Shown: in pieces, positions 49,792 to 57,248 of the stretch
How the letters are laid out: every line of letters starts with the position of its first letter
Position numbering within the stretch: the stretch's first letter is position 1
Made by a program: the position numbers and the translations under genes
From: Coleofasciculus sp040219735
Lineage (GTDB): Bacteria; Cyanobacteriota; Cyanobacteriia; Cyanobacteriales; Coleofasciculaceae
Assembly (NCBI GenBank): GCA_040219735.1
Contig: JAVJRX010000013.1
DNA length: 64,000 bases
Strand: one strand, 5' to 3'
The notes under the pieces: model-generated
Told to the model about the DNA's origin: nothing
Seen by the model: the letters and a program-made list of their open reading frames with translations, nothing else
Database searches by the model: none

Positions 49792-51459
49792 ATGGATTGG
49801 CGATGGTCGAGAGCTAACCCCAAAGATATAGTCCGATACGTCAACAGGAATGCAGCTAACTTAGTCAGGTTGGCTGAGAATCGATACGATTTGACTCAAA
49901 AGTTTGAGGGGCGTCGCCAGTTGATTGAAGCAATCTACAATGCTCTAGTCAATCGAGAGAAAAAAGTGCGCTACGCTCTAGAACCATATCATCCCTCAAA
50001 AGCTTTCCAGCTAATCCGTACCCCGCCTGAAGTTTTGGATACTCCAGGTGAGGGAACTTGTCTCGATCTGGCAATTCTCTTCTGTGGGCTGTGTTTAGGA
50101 AACGAGTTGCTACCGCTTTTGATTGTGCTTGAGAACCATGCCCTAGTAGCTGTGTCGCTAACTCACGGTCTACAAGGGTGGGATGCTCCAGATCGACGGG
50201 AAACAGAACTTTTCAGAAATGAGAAACCGCTTACTGATATTGAGCAGTTGCGCGAACTGATTGATTCTGATATCTACCTCGCTCTCGAATGTACTGGCTT
50301 TGCTCAGAGTGAGAGCTTGTCTGAGTCAGAGACTGAGGGCGCTGGTCGAATTAACGGGTTCTTGCCGTTTGATCGAGCAGTTGCTGCTGGTCGCGAACAA
50401 CTTGACCGACCAGACCGACCTTTGCGATATGCCTTCGATATTGCCATAGCGCACTACGGTTGGAGGATCGAACCTATTGAGATTCCTAAGCCAGATGTCC
50501 GCTATACCCCAGAAATTGATGAGGTTACGTCCCCAAATTCTACAGCCAGTCAGAATACAGAGGTAATCTCACCTCCGCAACCTCCCCCAACTCTCTCAAC
50601 CTTTGAGTTTGAAGTGGTGGCTGTGAATGCTCAGGGGCAAAAAATTAAATGTTGCTGCAAACAGGCACAATACTTCATAGAAAGTTTGGGTGGTGCGGTT
50701 GAGCTAGAAGTGGTTTCTATCCCAGGCGGCAAATTTCAGATGGGAGCACCTAAAGATGAGGAAGCATCGCAAGAGGATGAACGTCCTCAACATCTAGTTG
50801 CTGTAAAACCTTTCTTTATGGGTAGGTATCCCATCACTCAGGCGCAGTGGAGAGCGATCGCAACCCAGCCGGAAATCAAACGCGAACTTAACCCTGACCC
50901 ATCCTGTTTTAAGGGGGATAACTTACCTGTTGAACGAGTTTCCTGGTATGAAGGAATGGAGTTTTGTGAGCGACTGTCGAAGAAAACAGGAAGAGAGTAC
51001 CGATTACCTAGTGAAGCTGAATGGGAATATGCTTGCCGCGCCAGAACATCAACTCCATTCCATTATGGTGCAACAATTACAACGAATTTAGTAAATTCTT
51101 GTGGACAAGATCGGAAAATAAGAAGTCGTTTTTTCAAAGGAACTTATGCTCGTGAATCCAATGGAGTTTTTCAAAAAGAGACAACCCAGGTTGGTAATTT
51201 TCCTGCTAATGCTTTTGGATTACACGATATGCATGGCAATGTCTGGGAATGGTGTGCTGACTATCGGCACGAAGGCTATCAAGGCTCACCATCTGATGGT
51301 AGCGTATGGCTGACTAATGGAAATGAAGCATATCGAATATTGCGAGGTGGTTCGTGGAACTCTCCTCCTAGTATCTGTCGTTCTGCATTTCGTTCCCTTG
51401 ATAACCCAAGCAACAGCAACAATCAGATTGGCTTTCGAGTTGTCTGCTCTTTTGCCTAA
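49792..51459 (+). CDS. Transglutaminase-like domain fused to an FGE-sulfatase domain
   Basis: A 555-residue protein. Residues 1-230 have a papain/transglutaminase-like pattern: GEGTCLDLAILFCGLCLGNE with a Cys near residue 88, and VLENHALVAVSL with the His. The linker (about 240-310) is Ser/Pro-rich. The C-terminus is a formylglycine-generating-enzyme (C-type-lectin-fold) domain: IPGGKFQMGAPKDEEAS, YPITQAQWRA, YRLPSEAEWEYACRARTS, GNVWEWCADY, RGGSWNSPPS, GFRVVCSFA. Such FGE domains in cyanobacteria are commonly ligand-binding modules and frequent targets of diversity-generating retroelements. The gene is in an operon with the lipase upstream. Likely sensor plus effector; not demonstrated. Confidence 0.78.
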   Translation: MDWRWSRANPKDIVRYVNRNAANLVRLAENRYDLTQKFEGRRQLIEAIYNALVNREKKVRYALEPYHPSKAFQLIRTPPEVLDTPGEGTCLDLAILFCGLCLGNELLPLLIVLENHALVAVSLTHGLQGWDAPDRRETELFRNEKPLTDIEQLRELIDSDIYLALECTGFAQSESLSESETEGAGRINGFLPFDRAVAAGREQLDRPDRPLRYAFDIAIAHYGWRIEPIEIPKPDVRYTPEIDEVTSPNSTASQNTEVISPPQPPPTLSTFEFEVVAVNAQGQKIKCCCKQAQYFIESLGGAVELEVVSIPGGKFQMGAPKDEEASQEDERPQHLVAVKPFFMGRYPITQAQWRAIATQPEIKRELNPDPSCFKGDNLPVERVSWYEGMEFCERLSKKTGREYRLPSEAEWEYACRARTSTPFHYGATITTNLVNSCGQDRKIRSRFFKGTYARESNGVFQKETTQVGNFPANAFGLHDMHGNVWEWCADYRHEGYQGSPSDGSVWLTNGNEAYRILRGGSWNSPPSICRSAFRSLDNPSNSNNQIGFRVVCSFA

Positions 51460-51551
51460 ACCTCTTCTGCTACTTTAGGGGCTATGGGTGAGAGCCAAGT
51501 ATTTATGTATGAGGCTTTTGAGTATTTTTCACACAAAGGCTCTGCCCATAT

Positions 51552-54500
51552 TTAAAAGTACTCTTGAATGAATCCATCAATATCTTCCTTTAGTAATGAA
51601 ATTGTTGAATAATCCGAAAGACATACACTAGTTTCTCGACGTATTTGAAACGCTGGATTAACTAATGATTTATTACAGAAATCGCGATACTGATGAGAGA
51701 GCCAATTCCAGCTTCCTACTACTGCAAATTTATTATCCCAAAACAAGATTCTTTGATTTGTTCCACCACTACGCGAACGGAGTAGACTAGAACCTAATAC
51801 ATCTTTAAGTTTTTTCTCAGCTTCAGCATCATTATCATCATTGTTGGCATCATTTCCATTCTCATGACTAAGATATCCATAAATGACTGTTACATTAACA
51901 CCTCTTTCTACGGCTGAAACAATACTATCGGCAAACTTTTTGGGTTCATCACCTCGAATCCAGGGGGTAACTATTATGAGTTCTTGTTCTACTTCCTGAA
52001 TCGCTCTATTGAAATAATCCAAATGTTCACAATCACACACTAGAGAACTGCTAGAGGATTGGTAAGGATTGTTTATTGCAGGTTTATACTCTAAAATATA
52101 TCCATGCTCTCGGATATGCTCAACAAGCTGTCGGGTATAGCTTCCAGCTTTTTCTAGCCTATAAATATTACCCATCAAAATAAAAAGTTCTTTGGCTCTA
52201 GATACAGCGACATTTAGAAGATTTGGTCGTCTGTTAATCCAATTAACATTATCTTGTGTTCTACAGATCTTTGTAGACAAGATAATTACTTTCTTCTCAG
52301 ACCCTTGAAAAGTGTGAATGGTTCCAATCGATTTTTTATCTAACCCAGGAAATTGCTTGGGTAAACGCTGTCTCAATGCATCAGCTTGAGCGCGAAAAGC
52401 TGAAATCACACCGATATCTTCTAGTGAGTAACCTTTCTTACACAAATGCTGGATTAAATCACATATTGCATCGACCTCTTCTTCATTGACATTACCCTTG
52501 ATGTTTCCCTCAACATGGTAAGCAATTAAGTTTGATTCCAATAATGGAGTAACTGGTTCAGACTTAACCTCCAATCCATAGTTACCATAGTTAGCGATTT
52601 TATTGCAATATTGTATGATGCTATGCTGACAGCGATAATGCTCAGTCAAACAAATTCCTTGACCTTTATCGTTGTCTTCTCCACTTGCTCCTGCGGCGCG
52701 ATGATAGGAAGTTGCGCTATATTCTTCCTCTGGACTGTAGCGGTGGTAATCAATTTCAGTTAATCCTCTGTCGAGAAATGCTGTTTGACGGTAGTTATGG
52801 CGTCTCTGGTCACTTAGAGAGATTATAGGCTCAATTTGTAAAGGGTCTCCAACAATAATAGCTTTGTGCGATCGCACCAGTAAGGGAAATGTTTGATGCA
52901 GCGGAATCATTCCGGCTTCGTCTACGATTGTGCGGTCAACACATTCTTCAACCCACGGGAGCATATTTCGTATTGAAAGCAATGCACCAGTGATGACAGG
53001 AAACATTAAACTCAGAGCTTTAATATGCTCATCTAAGTTTTCTGCCATCTTATATTTATCTTTCCGATTTCCTGAGAGAATGCTTGAATATAGTTCTAAA
53101 CTGGATTTTACGTGGCCTTTATGCTGGAGAGCTTGCTGAGTAAGAAATTCTTGTGATAGCTGAAATAGCTCCTTATGCTTGTCATGAAAATTTTGATGAA
53201 AGGAAGCATAAAAATCTTCCAGTGGAGTTTCTAACTTACGTTCTATAGCGGTTATCTCCGAGAACACCTCATATCTTTCTCGCTCTGTACTGCTTAACTT
53301 ATTAGCAAGTTCTTGTAATCTTCCTTGTATAGTTATTAGCTCATCTGCTTTATTTAGTCGTCCTCTAACTAACCGTGCTTGTTGAATTAAATCAATCCTA
53401 TTTCTGGGATTTGCTACAGGAAAAGGGGTATTGAAGGTGTTTTCGATTGCTGACTGACAAGCTAAAGCTGCCTTGTCTACAATCTGTTTTTCTGTCTTCC
53501 CAGTCAGCCAATGCCATAAACGAATCCACCAAGGTAATCTTCCTTCAGGTAACTGTCGTTCCGCATTATCAAAGTGCAAGTCTATTTTTCGATAAGCGTC
53601 TATTGGAAGCTGCTCATAGTCTGCTAATTCATTTGCTCGTCCCTGAAAGTTGTTTCTAGCGGTTATCGCTTCTTCTAAGCTATGTCGAAGTGTAGGTATT
53701 TTTTCTAGAAGATGAGGCAATCTTTCTTCATCTAAAGCTCTTTGCCTACGTAATCCTAAATAATTAGATTCCTCAGCTAACAGCTCATGCTTAATCCGTA
53801 TTATTTGCTCCTGTATAAAGTTGATTTTATTCTCATCAAAATCATTTATATTCAGATAATCTATGGCTTGCTGTAGCTGCTCTATAGCACCTCCGGCTGA
53901 GGTAATATTAGTTTTACTTCCCCCTTTTAGATAGAAAAAAACTTTTGTTGATGATTCTTGCTGTAACAATTCATCTAGCTTTTCAATGACATTCTCAACA
54001 GCTTTATTATTGGTACTACTAACAAACGTTAGGTTGTTGATGTCCTCACCTACTTCAATTAGGCTGAGTGCGCGTTTGACTACCTGTTGAGCGATAATAT
54101 GAAGAATAAGGGTAGTTTTCCCAGAACCTGGCGGTCCTTGCACAGCCGTCATGGGTTCTGTTTGAGCGTGTTTCAGTACTGTTAATTGCGAGTGAGATGG
54201 TACCTTGGTTGGGAAAGCACCCATGTAAGTGACTTCGTGTTCTTCTCGAAGCTGAGGCACACCATGCAGATATTCATAAGCTGGATGACCTGGGTTAAGC
54301 CATTTTTTTGAGCCGGATTTGATATCTTTTAGGTCTCGCCTGAGATTTCCAGAAAATCTGCCTCCTAGAAACTTAAACAAGTACGGCTGCCGCTGAATTT
54401 GGTTACGAGAGCGACGAGGTATAACAACCCGCTCCATCCACTCCTGATAGGTATCAAATGTTAGCTCAAAGGTTGTTTCGAGAAATCGTCGCAGTCCGTC

Positions 54501-54917
54501 TTGGGTAATCAATTGCTCACGCTGTTCGTCATCCAGTCCTAGGAAGGTGGCTAAGTTATCTCCTGCTTCTATGAGTTTCAGGCTGTCTAGGTTCCATCCT
54601 TGTTCTTGATACTCTCCCTTGAGGATAGATGTAACATCTAAGCTGAACAAAGGACAAAAATGAGTTTTTCCTTTTTCTACATCTAAAACTTGCGGAAAGG
54701 ACAAAACCCATACTGCCTCTTGTTGACCTTGCTGCCTTTGGTTAACTTTTAGTTGCAGTTCTGAAAAAGTAGCTGGCTTAATTAATACATTGTCACGTAC
54801 TAGATTTACAGTGTATTGCTCGGCTACTTCAATCCTAGCGTTACTATAATCATCCAAAGCAATGTAGTCGAACCATGCATCGAGAATCGCATCTACCTTC
54901 CTAGCTTCGTTCAACAT
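51552..54917 (-). CDS. Upf1-like helicase with C-terminal PLD domain (type II Mokosh-like)
   Basis: A 1121-residue protein. The N-terminal ~230 residues are a unique accessory part. The superfamily 1 helicase core has Walker A GPPGSGKTTLILHI near 260, a long coiled-coil insert (about 340-560), Walker B IVDEAGMIPLHQTF near 664 with GDPLQIEPII, and TIHTFQGSEKKVIILS plus NVAVSRAKELFILMG near 870-930. The last 150 residues are phospholipase-D-like: IIVTPWIRGDEPKK and a final ILFWDNKFAVVGSWNWLSH. The motif reads NQRILFWD, so the HKD His and Lys are Asn and Arg; nuclease activity is uncertain. This helicase-PLD fusion is the layout of the Mokosh type II antiphage protein. It converges with the FGE gene. 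Confidence 0.78.
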   Translation of the reverse strand: MLNEARKVDAILDAWFDYIALDDYSNARIEVAEQYTVNLVRDNVLIKPATFSELQLKVNQRQQGQQEAVWVLSFPQVLDVEKGKTHFCPLFSLDVTSILKGEYQEQGWNLDSLKLIEAGDNLATFLGLDDEQREQLITQDGLRRFLETTFELTFDTYQEWMERVVIPRRSRNQIQRQPYLFKFLGGRFSGNLRRDLKDIKSGSKKWLNPGHPAYEYLHGVPQLREEHEVTYMGAFPTKVPSHSQLTVLKHAQTEPMTAVQGPPGSGKTTLILHIIAQQVVKRALSLIEVGEDINNLTFVSSTNNKAVENVIEKLDELLQQESSTKVFFYLKGGSKTNITSAGGAIEQLQQAIDYLNINDFDENKINFIQEQIIRIKHELLAEESNYLGLRRQRALDEERLPHLLEKIPTLRHSLEEAITARNNFQGRANELADYEQLPIDAYRKIDLHFDNAERQLPEGRLPWWIRLWHWLTGKTEKQIVDKAALACQSAIENTFNTPFPVANPRNRIDLIQQARLVRGRLNKADELITIQGRLQELANKLSSTERERYEVFSEITAIERKLETPLEDFYASFHQNFHDKHKELFQLSQEFLTQQALQHKGHVKSSLELYSSILSGNRKDKYKMAENLDEHIKALSLMFPVITGALLSIRNMLPWVEECVDRTIVDEAGMIPLHQTFPLLVRSHKAIIVGDPLQIEPIISLSDQRRHNYRQTAFLDRGLTEIDYHRYSPEEEYSATSYHRAAGASGEDNDKGQGICLTEHYRCQHSIIQYCNKIANYGNYGLEVKSEPVTPLLESNLIAYHVEGNIKGNVNEEEVDAICDLIQHLCKKGYSLEDIGVISAFRAQADALRQRLPKQFPGLDKKSIGTIHTFQGSEKKVIILSTKICRTQDNVNWINRRPNLLNVAVSRAKELFILMGNIYRLEKAGSYTRQLVEHIREHGYILEYKPAINNPYQSSSSSLVCDCEHLDYFNRAIQEVEQELIIVTPWIRGDEPKKFADSIVSAVERGVNVTVIYGYLSHENGNDANNDDNDAEAEKKLKDVLGSSLLRSRSGGTNQRILFWDNKFAVVGSWNWLSHQYRDFCNKSLVNPAFQIRRETSVCLSDYSTISLLKEDIDGFIQEYF

Positions 54918-55073
54918 CCCCTCCAGGCTACCCTGTATACATTACTGTCCTTTCTAGCATCTTCTAATTCCAATAGCCCAAAACTGGGAGCGATCGCGTG
55001 GCAGTACTTGACCCCGATAGATGCGAAATATAGCATTAAATGAGATACTTGATTAAATGCTTTATTAAATCCG

Positions 55074-55433
55074 ATGGGAACCAAGATTAATCTTGAGAAT
55101 ATTCAAACTCTGACTGACTTTAAGCGAAACGCCAAAGAGTATGTAGAACGGGTCAAAGCGACAAAATTGCCCCTGGTGCTGACGGTGAATGGGAAAGCTG
55201 AGGTGGTGGTGCAAGAAGCACGAGCGTTTCAGGAGCTTCTCGATCAGTTGGAGCATCTTGAAGAGGAAGTTCACCAGCTTAAGCTGGAAACGTTGCGACG
55301 TGAGATTGGTATCGGCATAGAGCAGCTTGAGAACGGTCAGTACACCGAACACGATGAGAAGTCTCTGGAAGCCTTTTTTGACGGAATTAAGGTGAGGGGA
55401 CGGCAGAAGTTGGCTCAAAAAAGCACTCTATGA
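55074..55433 (+). CDS. Phd/YefM-type antitoxin
   Basis: A 119-residue antitoxin: TDFKRNAKEYVERVKATKLP, LVLTVNGKAEVVVQEARAFQ is the YefM/Phd N-terminal DNA-binding and dimer part. The C-terminal half, longer than usual (about 40 extra residues; IGIGIEQLENGQYTEHDEKS), should wrap the toxin and carries coiled-coil-like repeats (LEHLEEEVHQLKLE). It overlaps the toxin gene start by 4 nt (ATGA), typical for such pairs. Confidence 0.85.
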   Translation: MGTKINLENIQTLTDFKRNAKEYVERVKATKLPLVLTVNGKAEVVVQEARAFQELLDQLEHLEEEVHQLKLETLRREIGIGIEQLENGQYTEHDEKSLEAFFDGIKVRGRQKLAQKSTL

Positions 55434-55753
55434 GCCGATTTAAGCTTTCTGACCAGGCAGCGCAGGATATTGAGGATATCTGGAACTACATTGCTCAAGA
55501 AAACCCACAGGCTGCTGATAATATCCTTGATAAGCTCCGAGAACGGTTTTTCCTATTGACCAAGTTTCCAGAGTTGGGACGAGTACGTCCTGACTTAGCT
55601 CCTTCTGTGCGGGGTTTTCCAGTGGGTAACTACATTATTTTCTACCGTTCTCTAGAACAGGGGATTGAGATTGTGCGTGTGCTTCGCGGTTCGCGAGACC
55701 TAAGACGAATTTTTCAAGTGGCAGAAGAGACGGAGACAGAAGATACAGAGTGA
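55430..55753 (+). CDS. RelE/ParE-family toxin
   Basis: A 107-residue toxin: FKLSDQAAQDIEDIWNYIAQ, then ENPQAADNILDKLRERFFLL, PELGRVRPDLAPSVRGFPVG, NYIIFYRSLEQGIEIVRVLR, GSRDLRRIF. The RRxF-type end and RVLRGSRD block fit the ParE side of the superfamily (gyrase poison) more than RelE (ribosome), but I cannot separate them. It is translationally coupled to the antitoxin. The C-terminal VAEETETEDTE tail is acidic and extra. Confidence 0.88.
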   Translation: MSRFKLSDQAAQDIEDIWNYIAQENPQAADNILDKLRERFFLLTKFPELGRVRPDLAPSVRGFPVGNYIIFYRSLEQGIEIVRVLRGSRDLRRIFQVAEETETEDTE

Positions 55754-55791
55754 GCTTCAGGATTATTCTTCCCACTGCTGCTCTGCCAGAT

Positions 55792-56046
55792 TCATTCGTC
55801 CCCCACAACTCTCTTGTAGGTAGCTTCTGGGTTCTCCATTATCCTACAATCAATCTGTAAGTCAGTTATTTCTGCATTTGGATCTTTTACTTCCTTGCTG
55901 ATGCGCTCCCTGAGTAATTTCAGAACCTGTTGCAGGGCATCTTCTATAGACTCTGCTCTGGGTTTCCAGGCTTTTGAGCCTTCTACAAAGTTACCGTTTG
56001 GGCTGATCGCTGAGTAGTCAACCATCGCTCTGTACTTGTGTTCCAC
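55792..56046 (-). CDS. Small hypothetical, 84 residues
   Basis: YRAMVDYSAISPNGNFVEGS, KAWKPRAESIEDALQQVLKL, LRERISKEVKDPNAEITDLQ. One beta strand and a long helix. No known family. It begins 9 bases inside the start of the next plus-strand gene, so their 5' ends overlap in antisense. Amphipathic helix suggests a folded protein. Confidence 0.5.
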   Translation of the reverse strand: MEHKYRAMVDYSAISPNGNFVEGSKAWKPRAESIEDALQQVLKLLRERISKEVKDPNAEITDLQIDCRIMENPEATYKRVVGDE

Positions 56047-57105
56047 CTTGTCTATCTCCAGCTACTCTCTGATAATACTGATTTTGCGTTAAATCTAGTC
56101 ATTCTGGATTTACTGTCAGTTCGGATTCACTCGGCTCTTGTATTTAAGACGCCCTGGGTTAGGCTGTGGTATCTTTGCAGAGCTTTTGATTTGGCTGGTC
56201 GGGGATGTGTCATCTTGCCTGTTCACTTCCTATGCCAGGTTCTCCATGTTTCTCTTAGTCGGTTGCGTCAGTGGATCAAAATTGGTAAGTGTTGTGGTGC
56301 CTTTAGAAGATGCAACCGAGTTGATGGATGTTTCTGTATCTGGTTAGGAAGCCTATCTAAAGTTTGTCAAGCCCTGGGCTTAAGAAACTGGGGAGCCGTC
56401 GCTACAGTACCCCTGTTTGATATCCTGACACGGGCTGGCTTGAAAGCCGCCGCCGCAGGAATCCAAGCCCAGCAGCTACAACACAAATCTCACGTAGCAG
56501 CTAAATTAAGTCTGCCATCGAAAGAGCGAAAGTTTCACAGATTGTCTGAGGTTGACCAAATCTTGGGGTGGGGAAAGGAATCCTCCCAGAATCCGGTAGG
56601 GGGGCAAGTTCCTTTTTTGCTTCATGTTGGTCCGTCTAAGGCATTTGTGAGTAAGGGGTTCATCCCCTTTGGTGGATCGCAAGAGACGATCGCCGAATAC
56701 CTGGGTGTATCATCCAGGACTGTCCGACGACATCTGATTGGGGTGGATAGGCGGCAAATTGTGCAAGCTAAAGCTGCCTATCGGAAGATTGAGCAAGCAA
56801 TGCGCTGGGATGCCGATTTCTACCGCGCTGAGCCTTCTATTTGGGTTAAATGCGTTGAGAATGCCCCTTGGGGAACTTACGCTTTGCACGAACCGAATGG
56901 AGTGAGTTCAGCATCTCGCCCCGGTGGAACCGAAGTCACCAGCGATCGCTTTTTTGAGTACATGGATAAAACGTGGATTTATCGGTGTAATCTCTACGAT
57001 TTGGACTACAACCTCAATTCCATGCAAAGAAGCCGTCGGAATTTCATAAGGGAAGCTAATCGATCGCAAACCAGCGAGCCTGGGGTGGGTTCTAGCCTTT
57101 TGTAA
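56038..57105 (+). CDS. Cyanobacterial plasmid-type protein with two HTH motifs
   Basis: A 355-residue protein. The first HTH-like segment is GCVILPVHFLCQVLHVSLSR followed by LRQWIKIGKC (near 60-85). A second, stronger HTH is GSQETIAEYLGVSSRTVRRH (near 218-240) followed by a helical part. Similar two-HTH proteins lie near plasmid replication genes in cyanobacteria. The N-terminal 40 residues are an unusual hydrophobic stretch (DFALNLVILDLLSVRIHSAL) and overlap the antisense gene, so a start somewhat downstream is possible. It is the last gene of the plasmid-like region. Confidence 0.6.
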   Translation: MFHLVYLQLLSDNTDFALNLVILDLLSVRIHSALVFKTPWVRLWYLCRAFDLAGRGCVILPVHFLCQVLHVSLSRLRQWIKIGKCCGAFRRCNRVDGCFCIWLGSLSKVCQALGLRNWGAVATVPLFDILTRAGLKAAAAGIQAQQLQHKSHVAAKLSLPSKERKFHRLSEVDQILGWGKESSQNPVGGQVPFLLHVGPSKAFVSKGFIPFGGSQETIAEYLGVSSRTVRRHLIGVDRRQIVQAKAAYRKIEQAMRWDADFYRAEPSIWVKCVENAPWGTYALHEPNGVSSASRPGGTEVTSDRFFEYMDKTWIYRCNLYDLDYNLNSMQRSRRNFIREANRSQTSEPGVGSSLL

Positions 57106-57248
57106 ATAAGTTTTCCTTATGAAAGACAAGATAAGCCAAACGGTAGCACCGCCCCCCCGACCGGGATAAGAAGGACAAAAGTCACACTTTATTTCTGAGG
57201 TTGAAGGGGGGGAAGGGAACCCTTTTGTCTCCCTATCCCCCTACCGAA

